Shown: one piece after another, positions 53,534 through 61,918 of the stretch
Layout: each line of letters starts with the position of its first letter
Position numbering within the stretch: position 1 is the first letter of the stretch
NCBI RefSeq assembly: GCF_011762045.1
Contig: NZ_JAASQS010000007.1
Location: forward strand, 248,001 to 312,000
Direction of reading: 5' to 3'
DNA: 64,000 bases
Source: Rhizomicrobium electricum
Lineage (GTDB): Bacteria; Pseudomonadota; Alphaproteobacteria; Micropepsales; Micropepsaceae
Program-made: the position numbers and the translations under genes
The notes under the pieces: model-generated
Databases searched by the model: none
Told to the model about the DNA's origin: nothing
Seen by the model: only the letters and a program-made list of their open reading frames with translations

Positions 53534-54949
53534 ATGCCAACCCCGCTTCGCCTGCACCCCGATCGATTTTTTCAGCCGGATACCGATACCGGTAACATCG
53601 CCCGTCGCCTGTTCGCCAAAGTCGAAAACCTTCCGATCATCAGCCCGCACGGCCATACCGATCCGTCGTGGTTCGCCAATGACACGCCGTTCGAAGATGC
53701 GACGTCGCTGTTCCTGTGGCCCGACCACTATGTGCATCGGATGCTCTACAGCCAGGGCATCAAGCTGACCCAGCTCGGCCTCGCCCCCAAGGGCGGCACG
53801 GCCGAACCCGATCGCCGCAAAGCGTGGCGGCTGTTTGCCGAGCACTATTACCTGTTCCGCGGTACGCCCTCGCGCACTTGGCTCGACCACGCATTCTCGA
53901 CCGTGTTCGGGATCGACGTGCGCCTCGATGGCTCGACTGCCGATCACTATTACGACGTCATCAAAGCAAAGCTGGCGACCCCCGAATTCAAGCCGCGCGC
54001 CCTGTTCAAGCGTTTCAACATCGAGACGCTGGCGACCACCGAAGGGGCAACCGACCCGCTCGTCCATCACCAGAAGATCAAGAAGGAATGGGACGGCCAC
54101 GTCATCACCACCTTCCGGCCCGATGGCGTCGTCAATCCCGAGATCGACGGGTTCGTCCAGAACATGGCCGACCTCGCCGAACTCACCAAGGAGAATGTGG
54201 CGACCTGGAAGGGCTATCTCGCCGCCCTCAAGAACCGCCGCCAGTATTTCCGCGAAGTCGGCGGCGCGACGGCGACCGATCATGGCCATCCGACACCGAT
54301 CACCGCCGATCTGCCGGAAGTCGAATGCCAGCGTATGCTCGACCGCGCCCTGAAGGGCGTGCTCACGCCGACCGAATGCGAGATGTTCCGCGGCCAGATG
54401 CTGACAGAGATGGCGCTGATGTCGATCGAAGACGGCATGACCATGCAGATCCATCCAGGTTCGTTCCGCAACCACAATCCGGAACTGTTTGCCGGCTACG
54501 GTCCCGACCGCGGCGCCGACATTCCGATGCGCGTTTCGTATGTCGACAATCTGAAGCCGCTGCTCGACAAGGTCGGAAACCGCGCCGATCTCACGATCCT
54601 GCTTTTCACGCTCGATGAATCGAACTATGCGCGCGAACTGGCGCCGCTGGCCGGCCATTATCCGTGCCTGACGCTCGGCCCGGCATGGTGGTTCCACGAT
54701 TCACCGGAAGGCATGATCCGCTTCCGTCGCAACTGCACCGAGACGGCCGGCTTCTACAACACCGCCGGCTTCAACGACGACACCCGCGCCTTCCTGTCGA
54801 TCCCGGCCCGCCACAACGTCGCCCGCCGGATGGATTGCGTGTATCTCGCCGAACTCGTTGCCACCAAGCGGCTCGATGAAGAAGAGGCTGCCGACGTCGC
54901 CGTGGCGCTCGCCTATCATCTGCCGAAGAAGGCCTATCATCTGAAATAG
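53534..54949 (+). CDS. uxaC: Glucuronate isomerase
   Basis: 471 residues, full length. Converts D-glucuronate to D-fructuronate and D-galacturonate to D-tagaturonate, the first step of uronate breakdown. Signatures: LPIISPHGHTDPSWF near 35-50 with the metal-binding HxH, FLWPDHYVHRM, and GATATDHGHPTPITADL near 245-262. Stands alone: no other uronate genes, transporter or KdgR-type regulator is nearby, so it may serve a regulon elsewhere. Followed by a bidirectional terminator. Confidence 0.96.
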   Translation: MPTPLRLHPDRFFQPDTDTGNIARRLFAKVENLPIISPHGHTDPSWFANDTPFEDATSLFLWPDHYVHRMLYSQGIKLTQLGLAPKGGTAEPDRRKAWRLFAEHYYLFRGTPSRTWLDHAFSTVFGIDVRLDGSTADHYYDVIKAKLATPEFKPRALFKRFNIETLATTEGATDPLVHHQKIKKEWDGHVITTFRPDGVVNPEIDGFVQNMADLAELTKENVATWKGYLAALKNRRQYFREVGGATATDHGHPTPITADLPEVECQRMLDRALKGVLTPTECEMFRGQMLTEMALMSIEDGMTMQIHPGSFRNHNPELFAGYGPDRGADIPMRVSYVDNLKPLLDKVGNRADLTILLFTLDESNYARELAPLAGHYPCLTLGPAWWFHDSPEGMIRFRRNCTETAGFYNTAGFNDDTRAFLSIPARHNVARRMDCVYLAELVATKRLDEEEAADVAVALAYHLPKKAYHLK

Positions 54950-54967
54950 GCGTTCGGCAAACCCAAC

Positions 54968-55006
54968 AAAAAAGCCCCCGTCTCGCGGCGGGGGCTTTTC
55001 GTTTTT
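54968..55006. terminator. Bidirectional terminator between uxaC and TPR gene
   Basis: GCCCCCG (54974-54980) pairs with CGGGGGC (54989-54995), flanked by AAAAAA on one side and TTTTCGTTTTT on the other, so it can act on both strands. It lies between convergent genes. Confidence 0.93.
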
Positions 55007-55020
55007 GGTGATGTCGGAGC

Positions 55021-55722
55021 TTATTTCTTCTTCTTGGCTTCTTCTTCCGCCTTCTTGGCGTCTTCGGCCGCCTTGGCGTCGGCAGCAGCCTTCACCTTGG
55101 TCAGCTCGTCCTGGAGGAACTGCCGCGACGGATCGAGGCTCACCGCATCCTGCATCTTGGCGACGGCAGTGGCCGGATCGCCGGCCGTCAGCGCAACCTG
55201 CGCCTCGGCGACGTCGCAATTGATCCTGGCCGCCTTGTTGGTCGGATCGAGGTCCAGCACCTGTTTGAACTTCTCGACCGCACCGGCCGCATTACCGGCC
55301 TTGAGGAGGTTGACGCCTTCCTGATTGAGCGAGGCGCCCTTCACTGCGGAAAGGCTCTCCTTGACCTTCTTGGTTACGGCGTATTTGCCCGCCGGATCGA
55401 GCGCCACGGCTTCTTCCAGAAGGGCAACGGCGCCGGCCTGATCCTTGGCATTGAACTTGGCATTCGCCGCGTTGAGCAGCGTGATCTCGAAGTTCTCTTT
55501 GAAGGTGGCCGTCTTCTTGGCGTACTTGGCGATGGGCTCGAGCAGCTTGATGGCTTCACGGTGCTTGGCGACGGCGCCGTCGAGATTGCCGGCCTTTTCG
55601 AGATCCATCGCGGTGATTTCCGCTTCGTCCGCCTGATCGGCGATCGATTGGGCCTGTGCGCCCGGAAGAACCATGATGAAAGCCGCGAAGACGGCTGAAA
55701 TACCCAGACGCGAGAACCGCAT
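55021..55722 (-). CDS. Secreted TPR-repeat protein
   Basis: 233 residues with a signal peptide (about 1-24, ending AQA). Three TPR-like repeats follow (about 30-190): for example ITAMDLEKAGNLDGAVAKH, AVALLEEAVALDPAGKYA and LLKAGNAAGAVEKFKQVLDLDP, then a third DPATAVAKMQDAVSLDPS. The C-terminus is a charged Ala/Lys/Glu helix ending in KKKK. TPR proteins bind partner peptides in the periplasm; no partner is obvious in the neighbourhood. Confidence 0.8.
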   Translation of the reverse strand: MRFSRLGISAVFAAFIMVLPGAQAQSIADQADEAEITAMDLEKAGNLDGAVAKHREAIKLLEPIAKYAKKTATFKENFEITLLNAANAKFNAKDQAGAVALLEEAVALDPAGKYAVTKKVKESLSAVKGASLNQEGVNLLKAGNAAGAVEKFKQVLDLDPTNKAARINCDVAEAQVALTAGDPATAVAKMQDAVSLDPSRQFLQDELTKVKAAADAKAAEDAKKAEEEAKKKK

Positions 55723-55885
55723 ACGAATCTCCCCTTGCTGACCGTTCCCAGGGGAATAATTTTAGTGCAGGCTGCGGGTAAGGGCCAAGGCGGTGACGAA
55801 TATGTCGCAACCCCGTCTTGCCGCTGTTTCGATTGCGCCCTATGCACGCAGTCGGCCCTTCTGGCCCAGATTCGCAAGGTGAACC
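55723..55885. other. Divergent intergenic region
   Basis: 163 bases between the minus-strand TPR gene and the plus-strand HAD gene, so both promoters should lie here. No clear regulatory palindrome was seen; the HAD ribosome site AAGGTG is at its right edge. Confidence 0.5.
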
Positions 55886-56560
55886 ATGCACATCCAGTCG
55901 GTCTTCCTGTTCGATCTCGATGGCACGCTGGTCGACAGCGTCTATCAGCATGTTCTGGCCTGGATGGAGGCACTCGACGCCGAAGGGGTCGAACTGTCGG
56001 TGTGGCGCATCCATCGCAAGATCGGCATGAGCGGCGGCCTGTTCGTCGACCAGTTCTTGCGTGAGACCGGTCTCACCATCACCCCGGAACTGCTGCAGCG
56101 CCTCAGGGAGCGCCATGCGGCGGCTTACAACCGCATCGGCAAAATGGTGAAGCCGCTGCCCGGCGCCCGCGAATTGCTTGCGGCGCTGGACGAGGGCGGT
56201 ATTCCGTGGGCGATCGCCACCTCCGGCCGCATCGAGACCGCCAAGCCGAACCTGGACGCTCTCGGCGTCGATCCGGACAAACACGTCGTCGTCACGCGCG
56301 ACATGGTGCGATACGCCAAACCCGATCCGGACTTGTTCCTCACTGCGGCCGAAAAGCTGGGGCAGCCGATCGAGAACTGCGTCGTGGTCGGCGACTCGAT
56401 CTGGGACATGCTGGCGGCCCGCCGCTGCCGCGCTCTCGGCGTGGGGCTGCTGTCGGGCGGTTACGGCCAGGACGAACTCGAGCGCTCCGGCGCCGTGCGC
56501 GTCTACGAAGACCCGTCGGATCTGCTCAAACACCTCGACGAGGTGGGCGGGCGGCGCTAG
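55886..56560 (+). CDS. HAD-superfamily phosphatase (phosphoglycolate phosphatase/beta-PGM-like)
   Basis: 224 residues. Motif I is FLFDLDGTLVDS with nucleophile D10 and acid D12; motif II is the ATSGR segment; motif III the YAKPDPDLF lysine; motif IV VVVGDSIWDML with the Mg-binding aspartates. A helical cap of the C1 class follows motif I. Likely a sugar-phosphate or phosphoglycolate phosphatase. It converges with the small secreted-protein gene. Confidence 0.9.
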   Translation: MHIQSVFLFDLDGTLVDSVYQHVLAWMEALDAEGVELSVWRIHRKIGMSGGLFVDQFLRETGLTITPELLQRLRERHAAAYNRIGKMVKPLPGARELLAALDEGGIPWAIATSGRIETAKPNLDALGVDPDKHVVVTRDMVRYAKPDPDLFLTAAEKLGQPIENCVVVGDSIWDMLAARRCRALGVGLLSGGYGQDELERSGAVRVYEDPSDLLKHLDEVGGRR

Positions 56561-56589
56561 CGGGACAACGGATTGCTTCGGATCGCCGG

Positions 56590-57168
56590 CTATTTGATGC
56601 GCCGGACGTGGTATTTGGTCGGAGAGTTGTCGATCTTCAGGACGAACTCGCCGCTCGCCTTGCGCCAAATCTTGACTTGGTTCTTGCGTTCCTGACTGAG
56701 AGGAACGCGATCGCCTAGCGCTGCGACCTGACGCCAGACCTGCCCGTTATCGAGCGTCACAACGAAGATGCCGTAATCGAAGGTGTAGGATTCGACCGTT
56801 GCGGTGGTGATTTCAGCCGGGAGCGGGTCGTCATCCGAATCAAAAAGGCTGGCCAAGAAACCCTTCGATTCCGGCCGAGCAGGCGTTGCCGGGGCGGGTG
56901 CCGGTGTTGCTGCTGCCGCCGTCGGGGTCGCTGCCGGCATCGGGGTTGTCGCCGGCATCGGGGCTGCTGCCGATGCCTGAGCTGTCGCTTGTGTTGTCAG
57001 CGATTTCACGACCGCCGGAAGCCTGTCGTAGCAGGTGTGGCGCGTGTTCGTGTCGGGCATCGACTCGCATTTGTTGATGGCAGCGATCAGCTCTTCGGCA
57101 AGGCCGGCGTGAGCGGCAGAGGCGCTGACCAAAAGCACGGCCACGGCCGCCATGAAACGCAAGTGCAT
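56590..57168 (-). CDS. Secreted hypothetical protein with Pro/Ala-rich linker
   Basis: 192 residues. Signal peptide about 1-21 (ending AHA). Residues about 22-58 hold a short Cys motif (AINKCESMPDTNTRHTCYD), the CYDRLP pattern seen in small secreted proteins related to type VI-associated families. A long low-complexity Ala/Pro/Thr linker (about 60-105) leads to a beta-rich domain with FVVTLDNGQVWRQ and KIDNSPTKYHVRRIK. It follows kup on the same strand after 94 bases. Function unknown. Confidence 0.65.
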   Translation of the reverse strand: MHLRFMAAVAVLLVSASAAHAGLAEELIAAINKCESMPDTNTRHTCYDRLPAVVKSLTTQATAQASAAAPMPATTPMPAATPTAAAATPAPAPATPARPESKGFLASLFDSDDDPLPAEITTATVESYTFDYGIFVVTLDNGQVWRQVAALGDRVPLSQERKNQVKIWRKASGEFVLKIDNSPTKYHVRRIK

Positions 57169-57262
57169 GATGAATTTCCCCAGAACCGGGTGTGCTATAG
57201 CATAGTTGCGTGCCCCGTTGCAGCGGGCGGGCGCGAGACGCGAAGACCGTCGGCAGATCAGC

Positions 57263-59167
57263 CTAGAGCGCCACCTGTGCGCCTAATTCGACAACGCGAT
57301 TGGTCGGCAGGCGGTAGTAGCGGGCCTGCGATTGGGCGTTGGTGACGAGCCAGGTAAACAGCGCCAGCCGCCAGCGGCGCAGCACCGGGGCATCGGCCGC
57401 CACCAGAGTATCGCGGCCGAGGAAATAGCTGGTCGTCTCGGGGTCGATGGCAAGTCCGAAGCGGCGGGCCTCGGCGAGCGACTTGGGCAGATCGGGGCTT
57501 TCGAAGAAACCGTGCCGGATGTGGACGGCAAAGAAGCCTTTGCCCAGCTTTTCGATATCAAGCTTCTTGTCGGCCGGCACGAACGGCGTTTCGGCAACGC
57601 GCACGTCGACGATCAGGACGCGCTCGTGCAGGACCTTATTGTGCTTGAGATTGTGCAGCAGCGATCCCGGTACCGCATCGGCGCGCGGCGCCAGAAACAC
57701 GCCGGTACCCGCGACGCGCGTGGAAATGCGGTCGACATTGGCCAGGAACGGCGTCAGCGCGATAGCCGTGGTGTGATGGCGGTCGGTCTGCGCCCGGCGG
57801 CCTCGGCGCCAAGTGTCCATGACCACGTAAACGGCGGCGGCCATCAGCAGCGGAAGCCAGCCGCCTTCGAAAATCTTGAGCGCGTTGGAGGCGAGGAACG
57901 CGAAATCGACCAGCGCCAGCACGCCGAACAGCGGCACCACGATACTGGGCCGCCAGCCCCACTGTTTGATCGCGACGATGCCGACCAGGATGGTGGAAAG
58001 TCCCATCACGCCGGTCACCGCGATGCCGTAGGCCGCGGCGAGATTGTCGGAGGTGCGGAAGATCAAGACCACCAGCACCACGCCCACGGCGAGATAGACG
58101 TTCATGCGCGGGACGTAGATCTGGCCGGATTCCTCAGCCGAGGTATGGCGGATTTCCATCCGCGGCAGCTGGCCGAGCTGCACCGCCTGCCGGGTTATCG
58201 AATAGACGCCGGTGATGACGGCCTGGCTCGCGATGATCGTGGCCATGGTGGCGAGCGCGACCAGCGGATAGTGGGCCCAATGCGGTGCAATCGAGAAGAA
58301 TGCGATGGCGGCATGGTCGGGATCGCGCAGAACCGAGGCGCCTTGGCCGAAATAGTTCAGCAGCAGCGCCGGAAACACGAAGCCGAGCCATGCCACGCGG
58401 ATCGGCCTTTTGCCGAAATGCCCCATGTCGGCGTAAAGCGCTTCGCACCCCGTTACCGCCAGCACGATCGAGCCGAGCGCAACAAATGCGGTCCACGGTT
58501 CTTCGACGAATAGCATCAAGCCATAGACCGGATTGATCGCCAGTAGAATTCGCGGCGTCTGGACCAGCGAAACGAGACCGAGAGCGGCGATCACGACGAA
58601 CCACACCACCATGACCGGGCCGAACAGGCGTCCAACTCTTTCGGTGCCGTGCGACTGGATGACGAACAGCCCGACCAGGATAACGAGCGACAGCGGCAGC
58701 ACCAGATGATCGAAGGCCTTGTTTTCGACTGCGAGTCCTTCGACTGCGGACAGCACCGACATCGCCGGTGTCAGGACGCCGTCGCCCAAAAAAAGCGCAA
58801 GGCCGAAGATCGCCGCCGTGCCGATCGCGGTTTTTGCCGGTCGCGACAGGCGCCGCACGCGATGCGCCATCGACGCGAGGGCGAGAATGCCGCCTTCGCC
58901 GTCATTGTCGGCGCGCATGATGAGCACGACATATTTCAGCGTCACCACGACGATCAGCGCCCATACGATGAGGCTGGTCACGCCCATGATCGCGCCCTGC
59001 ACCGAGAGGTGGTGGCCGGCCGCGAGTGCCGATTGTTTGAGGGCGTAAAGCGGACTGGTGCCGATGTCGCCATAGACGACACCGAGCGCGCCGATCGTCA
59101 GCGCCACATTGCGCTGGGCGTGGTCGGCAGGCGGGGAAGCTTCGATGGTGGTGCTCACTCTGTCCAT
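57263..59167 (-). CDS. kup: KUP-family potassium uptake transporter
   Basis: 634 residues, close to E. coli Kup (622). The N-terminal GALGVVYGDIGTSPLYALKQ signature is diagnostic; about 12 membrane helices follow, then a cytoplasmic C-terminal domain with FVPADKKLDIEKLGKGFFAV. It imports K+ with protons, including when other systems are off. The ATG at 59167 was preferred because GGGGG lies 7 bases upstream; earlier in-frame starts add up to 18 residues. Confidence 0.95.
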   Translation of the reverse strand: MDRVSTTIEASPPADHAQRNVALTIGALGVVYGDIGTSPLYALKQSALAAGHHLSVQGAIMGVTSLIVWALIVVVTLKYVVLIMRADNDGEGGILALASMAHRVRRLSRPAKTAIGTAAIFGLALFLGDGVLTPAMSVLSAVEGLAVENKAFDHLVLPLSLVILVGLFVIQSHGTERVGRLFGPVMVVWFVVIAALGLVSLVQTPRILLAINPVYGLMLFVEEPWTAFVALGSIVLAVTGCEALYADMGHFGKRPIRVAWLGFVFPALLLNYFGQGASVLRDPDHAAIAFFSIAPHWAHYPLVALATMATIIASQAVITGVYSITRQAVQLGQLPRMEIRHTSAEESGQIYVPRMNVYLAVGVVLVVLIFRTSDNLAAAYGIAVTGVMGLSTILVGIVAIKQWGWRPSIVVPLFGVLALVDFAFLASNALKIFEGGWLPLLMAAAVYVVMDTWRRGRRAQTDRHHTTAIALTPFLANVDRISTRVAGTGVFLAPRADAVPGSLLHNLKHNKVLHERVLIVDVRVAETPFVPADKKLDIEKLGKGFFAVHIRHGFFESPDLPKSLAEARRFGLAIDPETTSYFLGRDTLVAADAPVLRRWRLALFTWLVTNAQSQARYYRLPTNRVVELGAQVAL

Positions 59168-59368
59168 GCACATGCCCCCGAGCGTCGGAGCCGGAGGGCG
59201 GCGGAAAATAGCTTCGTCCACCGGCCCCGCAAGAGGGAGTTCCCTCGAAAGTCGCGATTTTACGCTGCTTTTCCGCGTTCGCCTGACGAATTCATGAAAG
59301 CGGCCATCGGCCTATATCGGTTCCACACGAAACCGCATCGTCAAATATATGGAATTTATATTTTCGCC

Positions 59369-59392
59369 GTCAGCGTCAGCGTCAGCGTCAGC
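59369..59392 (+). repeat. Hexanucleotide microsatellite (GTCAGC)4
   Basis: Four perfect GTCAGC units, then two degenerate units, between kup and the dus stop. It ends 18 bases from the dus stop at 59410. Variable copy number could alter the spacing between the genes, but no frame crosses it. Confidence 0.6.
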
Positions 59393-59409
59393 GTTCGCGT
59401 TCCCGAACG

Positions 59410-60405
59410 TTAGGATGCGCTGGACGACCACAGTGCAGTCAAACCGGCTTCCACCGCTTTGGGATCGGCGAGGCGGCAGAGGTGCGATTTGGCGGCCCGC
59501 CGCTTTTCGGCATCGACGGGCAGCGGTGCCTGTTCGACATACCAGGCAAGGTGTTTGCGGAAAATCTTCACGCCGTTCTTGTCGCCGTAGAACGCGACGC
59601 TGTCGGCAAGATGATTGAGCGCGATAGCGAGCCGTTCCGTCATGGACGGTTCCCTTACCTCGGCACCGGTGCGCAGATGCCGGTCAATCGCGGCCGCGAT
59701 CCACGGCCGGCCGCAGGCGCCGCGCCCGATCATCACCGCATCGGCACCCGATTGCTTCAATGCTTCGCGGGCCGAGGCGGCATCGACGATATCGCCGTTG
59801 ACGATCACCGGCACTTTGACGGCGGTCTTGATCGCCTTCACGGCATGCCAATCGCAATCGCCTTTGTAGAACTGGTTGCGGGTCCGGGCGTGCACCGTGA
59901 TCGCCCGGACGCCGCATTGTTCCGCTCGGACCGCCAGTTCCGGCGCATTGCGACTGGCATCGTCCCAGCCCAGCCGCATCTTCAGTGTCACCGGACGCGT
60001 GGTACCGGCGACCGCCGCGTCGATCAGCCGTTCGGCATGATCGAGATTTCGCATCAGTGCCGCGCCGCACAGGACGCCGGTGACCTCGCGCGAGGGACAG
60101 CCCATGTTGAGATCGACGATGTCGGCACCGGCCTCTTCCGCCAGTTTGGCGCCGAGCCCGATCCAGCGGGCTTCCCGGCCGACCAGCTGCACCACGTTGA
60201 GGTCGTCGCCATTGAGGCGTGCCCGGCGCACCACATCCGGGCGCCCGCTGGCCAGCGCATCGGCCGCCACCATTTCGGTCACGGTATAGCGCGCCCCGGC
60301 GCGCGCGGCGGCCCGACGGAATGGCAGGTCGGAGACCCCGCTCATCGGCGCAAGCAAGGCGCGCGTGCCAATAGTCACGCTGCCGATCTGGAATTCGTCC
60401 TGCAT
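59410..60405 (-). CDS. dusB: tRNA-dihydrouridine synthase (DusB/NifR3-like)
   Basis: 331 residues of the Dus TIM barrel. It reduces uridines in the D-loop of tRNA using FMN and NADPH. Signatures: LLAPMSGVSDLPFRR at the start, VDLNMGCPSREVTG with the catalytic Cys near residue 102, VTLKMRLGWDD, HARTRNQFYKG and IGRGACGRPW. The NMGCPSREVTG form is a variant of the usual NMGCPAKKV. The ATG at 60405 begins the barrel; 43 upstream in-frame codons are not protein-like. Confidence 0.9.
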   Translation of the reverse strand: MQDEFQIGSVTIGTRALLAPMSGVSDLPFRRAAARAGARYTVTEMVAADALASGRPDVVRRARLNGDDLNVVQLVGREARWIGLGAKLAEEAGADIVDLNMGCPSREVTGVLCGAALMRNLDHAERLIDAAVAGTTRPVTLKMRLGWDDASRNAPELAVRAEQCGVRAITVHARTRNQFYKGDCDWHAVKAIKTAVKVPVIVNGDIVDAASAREALKQSGADAVMIGRGACGRPWIAAAIDRHLRTGAEVREPSMTERLAIALNHLADSVAFYGDKNGVKIFRKHLAWYVEQAPLPVDAEKRRAAKSHLCRLADPKAVEAGLTALWSSSAS

Positions 60406-60526
60406 GGGCGAGGGTTTGGCAGAGCCGCGTCCGCCGTACAAGTCGTGCCCTTCCGCGCTACTCGCGTTAAACGCGAAGGGAATTTTTACCTTGTTCCGGC
60501 AGGATGGAGGGCGGAGGACCCGTGCA
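60406..60526. other. Divergent promoter region dus / histidine kinase
   Basis: 121 bases between the dus gene (minus) and the kinase gene (plus). It contains the kinase ribosome site GGAGG at 60513-60517. No clear operators seen. Confidence 0.5.
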
Positions 60527-61918
60527 GTGCCCACACTTTTCGCCCTTGCAGCCCGACGGCTGCAGCCGAAAACCGCTATCGAAGCGAACCTGCAGATCGA
60601 CCTGATGCGGTCGGTTCACGCCAACGTTCGTCCGGCGGGCACGCTGGTGTTCGGATTGTTTTTCGGCGCTTTCGCCTTGCAATGGACGACAGTGGCGTCT
60701 GCCGCGATCTGGACTGCGCTGATCGTCCTCTACCCGATCCTCACGGCGCCGCTGAGACGGCGCGTCTTCCTGGCACCGTATGAACAGGGTGAGGCCGGTG
60801 CTTTCATGGTCAAAGCTCTGGCATTGATGCTGCCGCTGCATTTCGTTTGGGCGGCCTATGTGCCGATCTGCTGGATCGACGGCAATGCCGGCAACAATGC
60901 GTTTCTGGTGATCTTTCTGCTCGCCGGTCTGATCTCGGCCGTGCAGATTTATGGCCCCTGCATCCAACTGTCGTTGCCGGCTTTGCTTGTCTACGTGCCG
61001 GTAATTTCGACCCATTACCTGCACACCGGCAACCGGCTCGATGCCGTTCTGCCGGTCATCCAGTTCCTGTTTTGCGGTCTGTTGGCGATGGTGGCGATCC
61101 GCCATTACAAGACCTTCCGCGAATCCGTTTCGCGACGGCTCACCATCGAGGCTCTGGTCGGACAGTTGGAAGCGGCACGCGATGCTGCTCTGGCTGCCAA
61201 CAAGGCCAAAAGTTCGTTTCTGGCGTCGATGAGCCATGAATTGCGCACGCCGCTCAACGCCATTATCGGCTTTTCCGAAATCATGAGCCAAGGCGTGCTC
61301 GGGCCGGTATCGCCGGCCAAGTACGGCGAATACGTCGCCGACATTCACGACAGCGGCGTGCGGCTTCTGGCGCTGATCAACGATTTGCTCGACCTCTCCA
61401 AGATCGAGGCCGGCCGCCGCGAACTGGTCGAGACCGAGCTTTGCCTTGCTCCGCTGCTGGACGATCTCGCGGCCGAAGCCGAGAGTGCGGCGGCTGCCGC
61501 GCATGTCGCTATCACGATTGCCGCCCCCGCAGATTTGACAGTGCGGGCCGACGAACAGGCGTTGCGGCAGATCGTGCAGAACTTTCTTTCCAACGCGATC
61601 AAATATTCGCGGCCCGGTGGCGAGGTCGTTCTGTTCGCGAGCCTGGCGGAGGGCGGCGCGCTCCAGGTCGGCGTCGAGGACTGCGGTATGGGCATGGACG
61701 AAAACGGCATCCGCATAGCCCTGGCGCCCTATTCGGCCTTGACGCATGTGACTGCGGTGGCGGGGCGCGGTACCGGCTTGGGTCTGCCGCTGGCACGCGC
61801 GTTGATCGAACTTCATGGCGCCGGCTTCCATATCGAAAGCAAGCCCGATGTTGGCACGCGGGTGTGGTGCGAGTTCGGCTCCGACCGCGTCAGTGCCGGC
61901 ATCCATAAGGCAGCGTAA
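60527..61918 (+). CDS. Membrane sensor histidine kinase
   Basis: 463 residues with GTG start. About six membrane helices (36-190), no clear extracytoplasmic sensor, so signal detection is probably inside the membrane. HisKA: FLASMSHELRTPLNAIIGFS with H237, as in PleC/DivJ-type kinases; N-box NFLSNAIKYS; DCGMGMD; GRGTGLGLPLARALI G-boxes. No response regulator next to it, and it converges with recQ with zero spacing. GGAGG lies 9 bases before the start. Confidence 0.9.
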   Translation: MPTLFALAARRLQPKTAIEANLQIDLMRSVHANVRPAGTLVFGLFFGAFALQWTTVASAAIWTALIVLYPILTAPLRRRVFLAPYEQGEAGAFMVKALALMLPLHFVWAAYVPICWIDGNAGNNAFLVIFLLAGLISAVQIYGPCIQLSLPALLVYVPVISTHYLHTGNRLDAVLPVIQFLFCGLLAMVAIRHYKTFRESVSRRLTIEALVGQLEAARDAALAANKAKSSFLASMSHELRTPLNAIIGFSEIMSQGVLGPVSPAKYGEYVADIHDSGVRLLALINDLLDLSKIEAGRRELVETELCLAPLLDDLAAEAESAAAAAHVAITIAAPADLTVRADEQALRQIVQNFLSNAIKYSRPGGEVVLFASLAEGGALQVGVEDCGMGMDENGIRIALAPYSALTHVTAVAGRGTGLGLPLARALIELHGAGFHIESKPDVGTRVWCEFGSDRVSAGIHKAA

